NCBI GenBank assembly: GCA_019454045.1
Contig: SKCR01023796.1
Span: 408,526 to 472,525, forward strand
Length of the DNA stretch: 64,000 nucleotides
Direction: 5' to 3'
DNA from: Zanthoxylum bungeanum
Lineage: Eukaryota; Streptophyta; Magnoliopsida; Sapindales; Rutaceae
The notes below the pieces were generated by a model that was given only the letters and a program-made list of their open reading frames with translations, was not told the DNA's origin and ran no database searches. Made by a program: the position numbers and the translations under genes. Positions 1 to 10,410 of the stretch are shown here, piece after piece. Positions within the stretch are counted from its first letter, which is position 1. Each line of letters starts with the position of its first letter.

Positions 1-542
1 GAGTTTTGTTTTGCTTCCCGTGTTTTATTTTGCTAACTTTCTGTGCCTGTTAGTGAGGGGGAGTAATTCCTGTCTGTTTGCTCTTGCATGTGTTTTCTCC
101 TGTTCTCCTGTTATTTTTCCTGTTTCTTTTACCCTTTGTCATTTCGTGACAAAAAGGGGGAGAGTAATATATTAAGGGGGAGAGCCTTAATATATAGGAG
201 AGAGTCGTAGAATATCCTTTAGATATCTCCGTTTTAAGGGGAGTTAAAATTAAGGGGGAGAGGGATTTCTACTTGTACATGCATGAGATTTTTACCTGCT
301 TTATGTTTTACTTGATTATCCCAATTCTTTTCACGGTATATTGTTGTCTGTGGATGTTTCAGGTAGCAGGTATGTTGCTGCGGTGGCATTTATTTCAAGA
401 CTACTTTGTTAGGTGTTAGATCGAGTCCATTTGTAATAAGTCACTGTTTTGATGGTTGACAGTTGACTATTTTCTTTTTGGGTCTATTACTGTAGTCTTT
501 GTATTAGGTAGTGTTTTGTCACGGAATGCCAAAGGGGGAGAT
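1..542 (+). mobile_element. 3' internal end of a Copia-type LTR element
   Basis: Non-coding, purine-punctuated DNA leading into an LTR. Several purine tracts of the form AAGGGGGAG occur (about 150-165, 175-185, 240-260), and the last, CCAAAGGGGGAGAT (about 529-542), directly abuts the TGTTAG start of the LTR, as a polypurine tract should. The coding part must lie upstream of the window. No reverse-transcriptase sequence is visible here, so the Copia assignment rests on the tract and LTR style only. Confidence 0.65.
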
Positions 543-656
543 TGTTAGTTCCATTTTTATTGGCATGTGTCCGTGACAAAACAAGTTCAATTGAGTTGTA
601 ATCTTTCTTGAAGATCTTTGTGCAATTGGACTGGATTCTGGCTGCTGTGCATCAGA

Positions 657-903
657 CATACGTTCGTGGTGCGTTCGTCGCAGTGTTCGAACGGTGGGCG
701 TTAGTGTCACGTTCTCTATTGGGTTCGAACGGGCACATTCCAGAGAGCAAACGTTCGAGCACGTTCTTGTGGGGTTCGAACGGGAGCATTCCAGAGAGCT
801 CACGTTCGTTGTGCGTTCGATTGACGTTCGAACGAGTCTTCACAGAAAGGGCGCGTTCGTGTAGCGTTCTAGTAAGCGTTCGAACGCGACTGCGATCTGG
901 ACG
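657..903. repeat. GTTCGAACG minisatellite cluster in LTR U3
   Basis: Degenerate ~51-bp units, each with the palindrome GTTCGAAC and, on the minus strand, a conserved string GAACGTGAGCTCTCTGGAA (seen around 773-808 and, more degenerate, 733-750). It ends about 40 bp upstream of the LTR TATA box. The same module occurs in other elements of this window (10510-10912, 20717-20952, 35911-36212 and others). Confidence 0.85.
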
Positions 904-941
904 CGTTTTTGGCCTGCAAAACCCTAGGTTTTCACCCTACC

Positions 942-949
942 TATAAATA
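942..949 (+). promoter_or_regulatory. LTR TATA box
   Basis: TATAAATA in the context CCTACCTATAAATATAAC, in the expected place between U3 repeats and a pyrimidine-rich stretch. It is the probable retroelement promoter core. Confidence 0.55.
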
Positions 950-1616
950 TAACACTTAGCCGCCATTCTCATTGGTTGAAGCATATTTCTCTTGAGCCAA
1001 ATACTCTCAAAGCTTTCAACTCTCTTTGATTTCACCTTGAAGACTCTTTGAATCTTATGTCTTCTTTGTTAATGGTGAAATCAATTCTTTGATAAACCTT
1101 CAACACAACTTAACCCAAAATCCCTAATCCTTTAGAGTTCTTTAGGAGGAAGTTTGGTAGTCGGAGTTCCGGCGTTTAGAGGTGATACAATCTACTCAGA
1201 GACTTCAGAGGTTCTGAAGAAAACCGTGGGTCACGGGCTTGAGGAGTTGCCTTGAGTTCTTGCAGTATAGAGGTACTTGAGTCGGTGGAGTTGCCACCAT
1301 AGGTCTTGACCATCGCTGTAAGTTTTTCTCGATATAGTGGATTCGGGTGGTAGCCTATACCCGGAGTGGTTTTTTACTCGGAAGAGTTTTCCACTTCGTC
1401 ACCAAAATTATTGTGTTGAATTTTGTGTGATTGATTTTATTTGCTGCTTTATTTATCGTTATTGTTTTTATATTTGCAGCATATTTTATTTACTTGTTAT
1501 TGTGGTTGCCTGTTAATTTGCCTGTTGCAAATCCATAGTAGCAGTAACAGGACTTGTCCTGCTTATTGTTTGTTATTCCGCATAGGGTCAGAACTTAGGA
1601 TAACCCCGAATTTTCA

Positions 1617-1930
1617 AATTATTTAGACTAATGTTCATATCTTTAATGTTATTGTTGGATTCAAAATGTATATATTTAATATAACATCAAATCTATTAAC
1701 CAGTGATTAAAAATTTAGACCAGACTGATCAATTGGATCGGGATCCGATCCAATGTCCAGTATAGGTGATTCCCACAAAATCGGTCACAGATGAATCGGT
1801 CGGTTCAACTGCCGAATCGGTGACGTGATCCGAGTTTAATGGGTTTTTAATCCTAATTTTTGAGACCGGTTTTTATAAATGTTTACAAAATACCTTTTAG
1901 TATAGCTTTTAAGCCCTGGCCTCCCAATAG
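1617..1930. other. Intergenic, with a degenerate hAT-like fragment
   Basis: AT-rich. Around 1720-1830 there is a GATCGGGATCCGATC / CGGTCGGTTC-type stretch resembling the subterminal repeats of the hAT MITEs in this window, but no ends or target duplication could be found. Confidence 0.35.
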
Positions 1931-2185
1931 TAGGGATGGGAAAGCTCGACAAGAAAAAGTTTGAACTCGATTATATATATTTTAAAAAAGAAGTTTTTAA
2001 TTTAATATATTCATTTTCAATTTTAAACACATACATTTATAATTTCATGACACTAAATCAAAAAAGACCATTAAAATATTTAATTTTAATGTATCCTTTT
2101 TTAATTATTAATATTTTTTAAAAACTATTTTTTTTTTTTTAAAAAAAATATTATTCTAAAAGAGACCAATAAATTATCATCCCTA
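1931..2185. mobile_element. Small hAT-like MITE
   Basis: Starts TAGGGATGGGA and ends TATCATCCCTA, so the ends are inverted repeats with the hAT-like TAGGGATG start. The flanking 8-mers CCCAATAG and CCTAACAA match at 5 of 8 positions, consistent with an old insertion. It is 255 bp and has no coding capacity. Confidence 0.55.
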
Positions 2186-2474
2186 CCTAACAACAATACC
2201 AAATGGACCCAATATTGTTGTTAAAAACAATATAACAAATGCATATATTGATGTAACAACAAAAATAACAAATGGACCCCTATATCCCCACAGCAAAAAA
2301 CTTTTATACCTTAATATATCTGATAGCCATTTGCAGATAGTAACAACTTTGCTGCACTTCACCTGCAATTTCTAGATTAAAACATTGGCTCTCTAGAATT
2401 ATTTATTTTTTTTCTGACCACCTGCATTTTATTGATATAGATATTACTATGTATTGAAGAAGATATGGGTCATG

Positions 2475-2605
2475 TTCTCCCCAAGCGATGATTTAGGGTT
2501 AAGAATCTGACCTTCAGGTCCTGAGTTCGAATTCATGGAGTGCGTTTCTTGTAAGAGCCTGAGACAGCCGAAGATTTTACCTACTCCGCTTAAACTCGGA
2601 ATCTA
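2475..2605 (+). mobile_element. tRNA-derived SINE, copy 1 (partial)
   Basis: Contains a B-box-like GAGTTCGAATTC followed by the family body ATGGAGTGCGTTTCTTGTAA, GAGCCTGAGACAGCCG and ACTCCGCTTAAACTCGGA, shared with six other copies here. The 5' part is diverged and the poly(A) tail is lost. Confidence 0.65.
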
Positions 2606-3551
2606 TGAAAATGTGTTGTATTGGTTAAATATAGCTAAGCTTCAATGCATAAGCCAAAAATGATGACCATTTTGGGACTAAGTGTTGTCTCTTTTAATAA
2701 TCCATAGCTGCTGTGAAATAAAATTGGGTAATTGAGGAGTATAGAAAGAGAGAATACGAATTTCAAAGACATACATTTTGTTTATAGATCTACTTTTAAC
2801 CATGTGCTTTTATGTTAATTAAGGAGGTCCACTCTTTACACAGAATAAATAGAATTTAAATGTTATTTTGATGAGGCATTTAATTATGAATAGAATTTAT
2901 AAATTTTAAAATAAAAGAAAAATCGTATGTAATGTTTTAAGGGAAAAAAAATAATATTATGTGTGACGTTTTAGAAAAAATAAGTATTAAACTTTTAGAT
3001 ATATATTAAAAAAAAAATCGATATCCAAAAAGCTTTCTAAATCATGATGACATTGAATTAAAGGTTTGTGGATAAATGATGTAATTCAATGAGAGGATAT
3101 TTACACTACAAATATTAGACATGAAAATCAATTAAGATGAGTCGAGATTAATCAATTTTAGTCCAGTTTCAAATCTCATATAGAAGGAAATCTTCAATTC
3201 AAATCAAGATTTATAATTTTTTGCCTATCTCTAACGAGTACCAAGATTTTCTTCTGGGGACCAATAATTTTTTTTTTTTTTTGTAGTATTTTGTATAGAG
3301 TTTTGTGAGCTTATAAGCTAATTTATACTCTTAAAATCTAGTACTTATAAGTTAAATTATACTTTCAATCAATATTCTCTGTCTAATAAATCATATATCT
3401 CTATCTCTTCATGACTTCTGTTTGCAATTTTTACCAAACCAATTCTTTCACTTTTCTCTCTATTGTCTCTGAATCCAAAGGCAAAAAAAAAAAAAAAATT
3501 ACCCTTTTGAAAGTGTGTTTGATTTGATTTTGATTAGGTCCCTATTAGGCC
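2606..3551. other. Upstream region of the ARO-type gene
   Basis: AT-rich non-coding DNA. No convincing TATA box. A pyrimidine-rich stretch (about 3400-3480: CTCTATCTCTTC, TTTCACTTTTCTCTC) just before the start codon is a plausible 5' UTR. The start context GGCCATGGCG fits the plant initiation consensus. Confidence 0.5.
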
Positions 3552-5318
3552 ATGGCGGACTCTCTAGTGAAAGATGTGGCGAGGAGCATACAATTAGCAG
3601 ACATGGTGACTAAAACAGCAGGGGAGGCACAGTCATTTAAACAAGATTGTCAAGAGCTACAGGCGAAATCGGAGAAGCTTGCCGGACTGTTACGGCAAGT
3701 TACACGCAACACCAATGTGAGTTACCATCGTCCTACTCGAAGGATCATTGATGATACAGAACAGGTTCTGGATAAAGCATTGCAACTTGTTGTCAAATGC
3801 CGCGGAAATGGTATACTCAAGAGAGTTTTCACCATCATCCCAGCTGCAGCATTTCGAAAAACATCAATGCAACTTGAGAATTCTCTTGGAAACGTGTCTT
3901 GGCTTATTCGTGTGTCTGCTTCTTCGGAGGAGAATGATGATGATGAGTATGTTGGCCTTCCTCCTATTGCGGCTAATGAGCCAATCTTGTGTCTCATTTG
4001 GGAGCAAATTGCAATTCTTCATACGGGTTCATTGGAAGAGAAATCTGATGCTGCTGCATCATTGGTGTCATTGGCTCGCGATAATGATCGTTATGGGAAG
4101 CTGATCATTGAAGAAGGCGGCGTCCCTCCGTTGTTGAAATTAGCTAAAGAAGGGGAACTAGAAGGCCAGGAGAATGCAGCAAGGGCTATAGGAGTGTTGG
4201 GGCGCGACGTTGAGAGTGTTGAACAGATTGTGAATGCTGGTGTTTGCTCTGTGTTCGCGAAAGGCCTTAAAGATGGTCATATGAAAGTTCAATCTGGGTT
4301 GGCTTGGGCTGTTTCAGAATTGGCTGCAAATCATCCGAAATGCCAAGACCATTTCGCGCAGAACAATGTTGTTCGCTTTCTTGTTACTCATCTTGCTTTT
4401 GAAACTGTACAAGAACATAGCAAGTATGCAATTTCAAGCAAGCAACACATTTCATTTTGCAATGAGATAATGTGTAAAGTTGCACAATCGGATGGTCATA
4501 TACACGCGATGCGTCAACAAGTTTTACGCGGTACAGGTATTAGAGGGAGGGAAGCAGAGGAGCCTAGTATCAAAGCACAGATGAAGGCAATGGCTGCAAG
4601 GGCCTTATGGAAGCTTTCAAAGGGGAATTTGTCGATATCGCGAAACTTAACAGAGTCAAGAGCGCTTCTATGCTTTGCAGTGTTGTTGGACAAGGGTACT
4701 GAAGATGTTAAGTACTTTTCAGCTATGGCATTGATGGAAATCACAGCTGTAGCTGAGAAAAATTCTGACTTGAGACGCTCCGCGTTCAAGCCCACCTCAC
4801 CGGCTGCAAAAGCCGTGGTTGATAAGTTGTTGGACATTATAGAAAAGGCTGATTCAGACCTTCTTATTCCCAGCATCAAGGCAATTGGGAACTTGGCAAG
4901 GACTTTTCGAGCAACGGAAACAAGCATCATTGCCCCATTGGTGAAGCTACTTGATGAAAGGGAACCTGAGGTTACATCAGAAGCAAGTGTGGCACTTATC
5001 AAATTTGCAACCACTGAGAATTACCTATGTGACATTCACTCTAAGGCCATTATCAATGCAGGAGGCATCAAGCACTTGATTCAACTTGTCTATTTTGGTG
5101 AACAAATGGTTCAGATTCCAGCATTGATGCTGCTATGTTACATTTCTATAAATGTTCCTGGTAGTGAGACACTTGCAGAAGAAGAGGTGCTAATAGTACT
5201 TGAATGGTCATTAAAGCAAGTTCATTTGGTTACTGACCCTTCAATTGAAGCTTTATTACCTGAAGCCAAATCTAATTTGGCTCTTTACCAATCCAGGGAT
5301 ACTAGAGGATTTCATTAA
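3552..5318 (+). CDS. ARMADILLO-REPEAT-ONLY (ARO)-type protein
   Basis: A 588-residue uninterrupted single-exon reading frame. The N-terminus (about 10-120; contains RRIIDDTEQVLDKAL and KRVFTIIPAAAFRK) is the plant-specific helical domain that precedes the armadillo array in ARO proteins. From about residue 150 the chain is a run of armadillo repeats (for example LVSLARDNDRYGKLIIEEGG, then GLAWAVSELAANHPKCQDHF, then AIGNLARTF). No catalytic motif, signal peptide or membrane segment is seen. Arabidopsis ARO proteins are 600-670 residues, so this is full length or slightly short. From family knowledge, AROs act in polarised tip growth and with ROP GTPase signalling; that role here is inference. 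An acidic stretch EENDDDEY lies near residue 125. The exact orthologue (ARO1-4 or a close ARM paralogue) cannot be decided by eye. Confidence 0.93.
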   Translation: MADSLVKDVARSIQLADMVTKTAGEAQSFKQDCQELQAKSEKLAGLLRQVTRNTNVSYHRPTRRIIDDTEQVLDKALQLVVKCRGNGILKRVFTIIPAAAFRKTSMQLENSLGNVSWLIRVSASSEENDDDEYVGLPPIAANEPILCLIWEQIAILHTGSLEEKSDAAASLVSLARDNDRYGKLIIEEGGVPPLLKLAKEGELEGQENAARAIGVLGRDVESVEQIVNAGVCSVFAKGLKDGHMKVQSGLAWAVSELAANHPKCQDHFAQNNVVRFLVTHLAFETVQEHSKYAISSKQHISFCNEIMCKVAQSDGHIHAMRQQVLRGTGIRGREAEEPSIKAQMKAMAARALWKLSKGNLSISRNLTESRALLCFAVLLDKGTEDVKYFSAMALMEITAVAEKNSDLRRSAFKPTSPAAKAVVDKLLDIIEKADSDLLIPSIKAIGNLARTFRATETSIIAPLVKLLDEREPEVTSEASVALIKFATTENYLCDIHSKAIINAGGIKHLIQLVYFGEQMVQIPALMLLCYISINVPGSETLAEEEVLIVLEWSLKQVHLVTDPSIEALLPEAKSNLALYQSRDTRGFH

Positions 5319-6336
5319 CTCTCATCACCTAACATTATCAAGGAAAAAAAAAAAAAGATAAAGTACATATAATTTTTATTTTGTTTTGTTTTGTTTTGTT
5401 TTTTCGTTCGGGTAAAAGTGTAAATTAGCATTGATGTAAGCAAATAACCTAATTATCCAGTTGCTTGTAGCACAATCTTCTTGCCCTTGTTCTCACATTT
5501 TACATGTTGGTCACCAAATTTAGAAACCATGTTTGCATTTGGAGCTTCTGCTGTGACATTGCTGAGATTTTTGAATAAATCCATCAAGCATAATTGGTCC
5601 AATTTGATAATCATGTATTTTTTTGTTTTGTGCATGAAAATGCTTTAGATGTGGTCCACATGCTAGATGCATGCTTTCATTTAAGGGTGTTCACGGGTCG
5701 GGTAGGGTTTTTTAAAATTTTGTAATATCTGATCGAGTCGGGTCGCGCGAATGTGGAACCCGATCGGGATATTTTTAAATAATATCTCCACTAAATGTGT
5801 ACATAAGGATGGTCTTGGAGACAGTTCACATAGACGACTAACTGATATCCCTAAATTTGAGTCAAAATTAAGGACCCCACATATAAGAAAAGTTTGTCAA
5901 AAAAAAAAAATCTGGATTTTATTAATAAGAAATCACATATTTTAAAAACTCAGACTTCTCAAAACTCAGAATCGCCCTCTATATGCACACAACGAATTTA
6001 AGCTTTAGCCGGAATACTCCCAAGTTGTTTTACATTACCCTTCACCTCTCGAGTATATCATCTCAATAATTGATATGTTAATGAAGGCTTCATATCTACA
6101 ATGGATGAAAATTTTGAATTTTAATTTGAAATCAAATCACATTAATGGATGAAAGTAATAAGTCTCTTGTATATTTTCCAAGTGGGTCAAGAAATCATGA
6201 TGATACATTGATAATTTTTTTTATTTTTTTTTGGGGTACAAGATACATTGACATTTTTGATACATCCATAAGCACATAAAATTTAAATAAAGAGTGTTGT
6301 TTGTAAATTGTACCCCATGCTAATGCTAGCCTATAG
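5319..6336. other. 3' flank of the ARO-type gene and intergenic DNA
   Basis: Begins with the probable 3' UTR, including a (TTTTG)n run at 5380-5404. At 5685-5770 an isolated hAT-type end is visible (GGGTGTTCACGGGTCGGG, then GAACCCGATCGGG) without a matching partner. Nothing else is supported; the short open frames look random. Confidence 0.5.
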
Positions 6337-6635
6337 TATACCCGGCCAAGGTTACGGTTCCGAACCGGTTCGGTTAGGGTTCTCACCCTGACTGAACCGG
6401 TTGGAACCGCTTGAACTGAACGGTTCCAACCGGAACCGTACGGTTCCGGTTGGAACCGAAAGTAAAAAAAAAATATTTACTTGGAACCGTAAGGTTCCAC
6501 AAGTAAATCTCAATTTTTTTAATTAATAATAATGAGGTTTAAAATTGCAACCTTGAGCACAATAGTCAATTTTTAAGGAGGTTTAAAAATCTTCTTTTTA
6601 TAACCAACTCTTGATTATTGACTTCTTTATATAAG

Positions 6636-6717
6636 CGATGTGGGACACAATAGCCAAGTAACAAATATCCCACATCGCTTATATGAAGAAACACTAGCCA
6701 AGAGTTGGCTATAAAAA
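6636..6717. promoter_or_regulatory. Divergent USE-TATA pair, copy 1
   Basis: The minus strand reads GTCCCACATCG (6636-6646) and the plus strand ATCCCACATCG (6667-6677). Both match the plant snRNA upstream sequence element consensus RTCCCACATCG. On the plus strand TATAAAAA (6710-6717) begins 32 bp after the USE; on the minus strand TATAAAAAG (about 6594-6602) follows at about 33 bp. This is the spacing of Pol II-type plant snRNA promoters, against about 24 bp for U6. Activity is unproven. Confidence 0.55.
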
Positions 6718-6931
6718 GGATTATATGTTAAAAGAATTTTATAAAAAATAATTATATAAAAATGATGTGATAGTTTGAAAAAACATTACGATTATATAAA
6801 TTTTTATTTTTTTAAAAAAAATTTATTATTAAAAAAAAAAAAAAACAAAAAACAAAAGGCGAACCGTAAACCGGACCGGAACCGAATTAACCGGTTCAGT
6901 TCCGGTTCCACACTTAAGTGGTTTATATAAG

Positions 6932-7013
6932 CGATGTGGGACACAATAGCCAAGTAACAAATATCCCACATCGCTTATATGAAGAAACACTAGCCAAGAG
7001 TTGGCTATAAAAA
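6932..7013. promoter_or_regulatory. USE-TATA pair, copy 2 (internal duplicate)
   Basis: Duplicate of the previous site: minus USE at 6932-6942, plus USE at 6963-6973, plus TATA at 7006-7013, spacing again 32 bp. The leftward TATA half is missing, because this duplicate starts just outside the minus USE. Confidence 0.5.
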
Positions 7014-7288
7014 GGATTATATGTTAAAAGAATTTTATAAAAAATAATTATATAAAAATGATGTGATAGTTTGAAAAAACATTAAGATTATAGAAATTTT
7101 TATTTTTTTTAACAAAATTTATTATTAAAAAAACAAAAAAAAACAAAAAACAAAAGGCGAACCGTAAACCGGACCGGAACCGAATTAACCGGTTCAGTTC
7201 TGGTTCCACACTTAAGTGGAACCGGGAACCGGCCGGTTCAGTTCGATTCCGAACCGGAACCGAACCGCCGGTCGGGTATAGCCTATAG

Positions 7289-9044
7289 TGCTTTTGCTTA
7301 TTAGAAGTAGCATCAATTATTTTTTGTTCATTCTTTTGTTTTTTTTTCTCCACTTTTAAATTCAAAATGGGCTTTCCTTCTTTCTTTGGATAAGTTGCTT
7401 TAATGGTTACATTCTGACGAAGTACTTGAAAGCTCTATCATTTCTATTTAACTTGAGCTGTCACCACATTAATCAATTAAATTGATCTGGTCACGGTTTG
7501 ATTCGATTTGGTTCCAGAACTAAACCGAATCGTCTGATTCTACGGTTTCAACTTTTTGATTTAGTTCATGTTCCAAATCAAACCAAACCTTAAAATTATA
7601 GTTCCAAATTATGTGGAACCGTAATCGAACCGTTTAGATTTCGATTCGATTCCGGTCCGATTTCGATTCTGAATCGAAACGGTGATCGAATTTAAAAAGG
7701 AACTTATCTTATTAAACCATCCAAATCTCAACAAATATCATACATAATTGCATTGCAGTCTTGGTTGAACACTTTCAAGTTTAATTACAATTTCAAGTTT
7801 GTCCAGAGTCTTTTCTCTCAATATATATAAAATAATAATAACAATATTATTATTATTATTATTATTATTATCCAACAATGCTCGAAAATCTATACTTATA
7901 AAAATTAAGAGTAATGATAATGAGACAACACAGATAATAAATGGGGACATAAACCCAATCAAAACTATTTGTTTTGATTGTTTTTCAAAAGAAATTTTAA
8001 AAAACAAGTCGAAATGACGTAATTTTGATATTATTTTCGTCCTCGTTTAGACTATATTTTAGTTATCTATCATTTTTCACAAATTAAACCTACTAAGAAA
8101 TGATATGGGAATAAAATGAGGACTACATTTTTTATTTTTTGTATTTTTAAAAAATATTGAAATAATTTATAAATAAATAAATAAAAAATTTAAAATAGAT
8201 TCTCTTTTAATATTCTTTTTATTCACCTATCACTCCTCCTAAATATTTAGGGGAAATAAATAAGTCCTGGAAAAATGTATTACCACTCCCAAATTCATTA
8301 GTGACATCAACGGTATTTACCAAAACACACTGCTTCTTTACGAAAATAAATGAAATGAGATCGATTTATAAAAGTTCAAATTTAATTCTTTTTTTATTCA
8401 CGAATAATATTCGAAATAAACTTAACTCAGATTGTATAAATACAACTCGACTCGATATTGTAAATATGTGTCATAAATATTTGAATTTTATAAGAAATTT
8501 ATTTAAAATTTGAAGTCGTAAATTACAAAAAAAATCAAAAAATTGACTTATTATAATTCGAGCTTCGCTCCCATTATTACGAATCGAACTCAAATAACAC
8601 ATGTAAAGCTCCATTCGAGCTTGAGCTTGAACAACCACTATTTCGCTCGATTACACCCCTAGGTGTAGTTAAGTTAGTTTTCAAGTATCTTAATAAAAAA
8701 TTTGATACCTGTCTTGAGGGAGATAAGTGATTAAAAATATATTTGAGCATACCCACTCCTCACCTTTAAAAAAAAAAAAAAAATTAATTGAATTTTGTAT
8801 TGAAAAGGGAAAAACAGTCCAAACAAAAATATTGAATTTGTAGGAGGCCCAATATGGACTAATCAGAAGCCCACAGAGAGTCTCAGGCCCATCCACTACA
8901 GCCTTTCAATTTAATGGATTGGGCCTGATCTGGGATTATGGTTTCTTTATAAATTGTAACATATGAAAATAGTTACTTACCTTATCATCTCACTATTATC
9001 AATTGAGATATAAATACAAGGATATTACAAAAAATTACCTAAAT
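7289..9044. other. Intergenic AT-rich DNA with hAT debris
   Basis: No gene found. About 7481-7690 is rich in GATTCGATTTGG / GAACCGTAATCG words and has weakly inverted ends, so it is probably a decayed hAT MITE. (ATT)n microsatellite at 7847-7870. At about 8520-8662 a hAT-type end is visible (CTCGATTACACCCCTAG) without a recognisable partner. Purine and poly(A) runs are common. Confidence 0.45.
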
Positions 9045-9212
9045 ATTTTTTTTTGGAAATCTCACTGTCAAATTATCCGATCCGGGTTTAAGTAGAACAA
9101 GTAAAATTCTCGGCTGCCATAGGCTCTTACAAGAAATACATCTCTTAAACTCGAACCCAAAATCTGACAATCAAATCATAAATCTTTTACCACCAAGACA
9201 CATCTTTTCGGA
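9045..9212 (-). mobile_element. tRNA-derived SINE, copy 2
   Basis: On the minus strand: a B-box-like GGGTTCGAGTTTAAG, then AGATGTATTTCTTGTAAGAG, then CAGCCGAGAATTTTAC, ending in GATTTCCAAAAAAAA. It has the same order and spacing as the SINE copies at 54989 and 62193. Ends are diverged and no target duplication was identified. Confidence 0.7.
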
Positions 9213-9699
9213 ACCCTAAACACATTATACAATAGAATAATAATTCATATTATGTCATGATAAAGCTAATTTAGGTAAGGTCTCCATGTAGAGACGTTTA
9301 GTGGGCATGGGCGAGCCGTAATTTTCCCATCACACTCTCTTCTTAATTATGAATTTTGGAAAAAAAAAATCATTCAGAATTTCACATCGATTTTTTAATT
9401 AGAATGGGTAATTATTCAAAATTCTGCATCGATATGATTGAAATCTCGTATTTTGATCGAGAATTAAAAAAATTAAATAAAAATTAAAGATTTATGAAAA
9501 AAAAAAACAAAAATCATCCTAAATGTTATAAAATTTGGGATTTTAGACCCTTCATATCATCATATACCCCTGCTATTAGATTAAAAAAAATCTTATTTTA
9601 ATGTCATTGAAGGTAATTTAAATAGTGTTAAAGTCAAAGAAGACAGTATCGAAAGATGATTTGAAAAGAAAAATTAATTAATTATGTGGGTGGATCTCC
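9213..9699. other. Intergenic, nothing recognised
   Basis: AT-rich sequence with long A runs. I see no gene, no paired repeat ends and no RNA gene. Confidence 0.4.
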
Positions 9700-9892
9700 A
9701 TGTTTAAAAAAAAATAATAAAAAATTAGAGTTCATTATTTACACGCTAAATCTCATGTCTATAAATGAAGGTTTCATTTCATTTTTTTTTATCTCATTAT
9801 CAACCAAATCCTATATATTCTAAAAGAGAAAATATAAATTCTTCTTAAGAGTTTGAGAGAGAGTTGTAGTTATCATATTTTAAGAGAGTGTG
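9700..9892 (+). mobile_element. 5' part of an LTR split by the Copia insertion
   Basis: Has the look of an LTR U3/R: TATA box TATAAAT (9760-9766), then a pyrimidine-rich leader (CATTTCATTTTTTTTTATCTC), then AAGAGTTTGAGAGAGAG. It stops where the Copia LTR begins and appears to resume at 16236. The left end is not defined. Confidence 0.45.
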
Positions 9893-10410
9893 TGTTGTAA
9901 TTCTTCAATTATTTCATAAGGGTATTTATGTCTTTGTATATGGCCAAGGGGTGCTAGAGTGGTTACAATCCATAGAGGGTTGCAACCCCACCCCAAAGGG
10001 TGTTCTATGGCACCCCTCCATGCCTTATATAAGGGTCATATACTCCTAATTAGGAGGTTTTTGAAGATAAAAGACATATCCCAATTCAATAGACATTTGG
10101 TTTTTTTCTTTTTGGTTTTGAGAGAGATCCACCATTTTATCCTAGTTCAAACACTTGTGAAGGTGTGCACCTTGAACAAGTAGAATCCAAGTTATCCTGG
10201 GAGAACATTGGCAATTCGAATCCGTAGAGCACCTGTGACGGGGCCAATAAGTTCTTAAGGACAGAGTTTTTCTCGACTTGGACAATCGAATCAGGTTTTT
10301 TTCTGGTTCTTAATGTTTTTAGGGTTATATTGCATCTAGATCTACTTTGGAAGTTTGATCCGTTTGATTTGCATGTTTTATTACTGTTTGATGACACATA
10401 ATTGTTAACA
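9893..10410 (+). repeat. 5' LTR of decayed Copia
   Basis: 518 bp, TG...CA. TATA-like TTATATAAGG at about 10024-10033, followed by the R/U5 part shared with the 3' copy (CCTAGTTCAAACACTTGTGA, then GGTGTGCACCTTGAACAAGT). Confidence 0.85.

Larger units (their letters stand above)
543..1616 (+). mobile_element. LTR (3' LTR) of the upstream Copia-type element
   Basis: The 1074-bp segment starts TGTTAG after a polypurine tract and ends TTTTCA, obeying the TG...CA rule. A TATA box (TATAAATA, 942-949) sits about 400 bp in, followed by a U5-like AT-rich tail. The U3 part holds a cluster of GTTCGAACG repeats. A target duplication cannot be tested because the 5' end is outside the window. The last ~190 bp resemble 52154-52347, another LTR end. 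Short open frames inside are repeat-driven and not genes. Confidence 0.75.
6337..7280. mobile_element. hAT MITE with snRNA-type promoter motifs
   Basis: The 944-bp element is bounded by inverted ends TATACCCGGCC...GTCGGGTATA and flanked by a perfect 8-bp duplication GCCTATAG (6329-6336 and 7281-7288), diagnostic of hAT insertion. The subterminal regions are dense in ACCGGTTCCGG-type repeats. The centre is a ~250-bp direct duplication (about 6625-6900 and 6920-7165), each copy holding an inverted pair of CCCACATCG motifs and a TATA box. No transposase. The same family occurs at 21871-22570. Confidence 0.9.

Noticed and set aside
608..946. 112-residue open frame and its antisense partners in the LTR
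   Set aside because: Frames follow the GTTCGAACG minisatellite, read on both strands and end inside the LTR; no domain.
3722..5014. Antisense frames inside the ARO gene
   Set aside because: Shadows of a strongly conserved sense protein.
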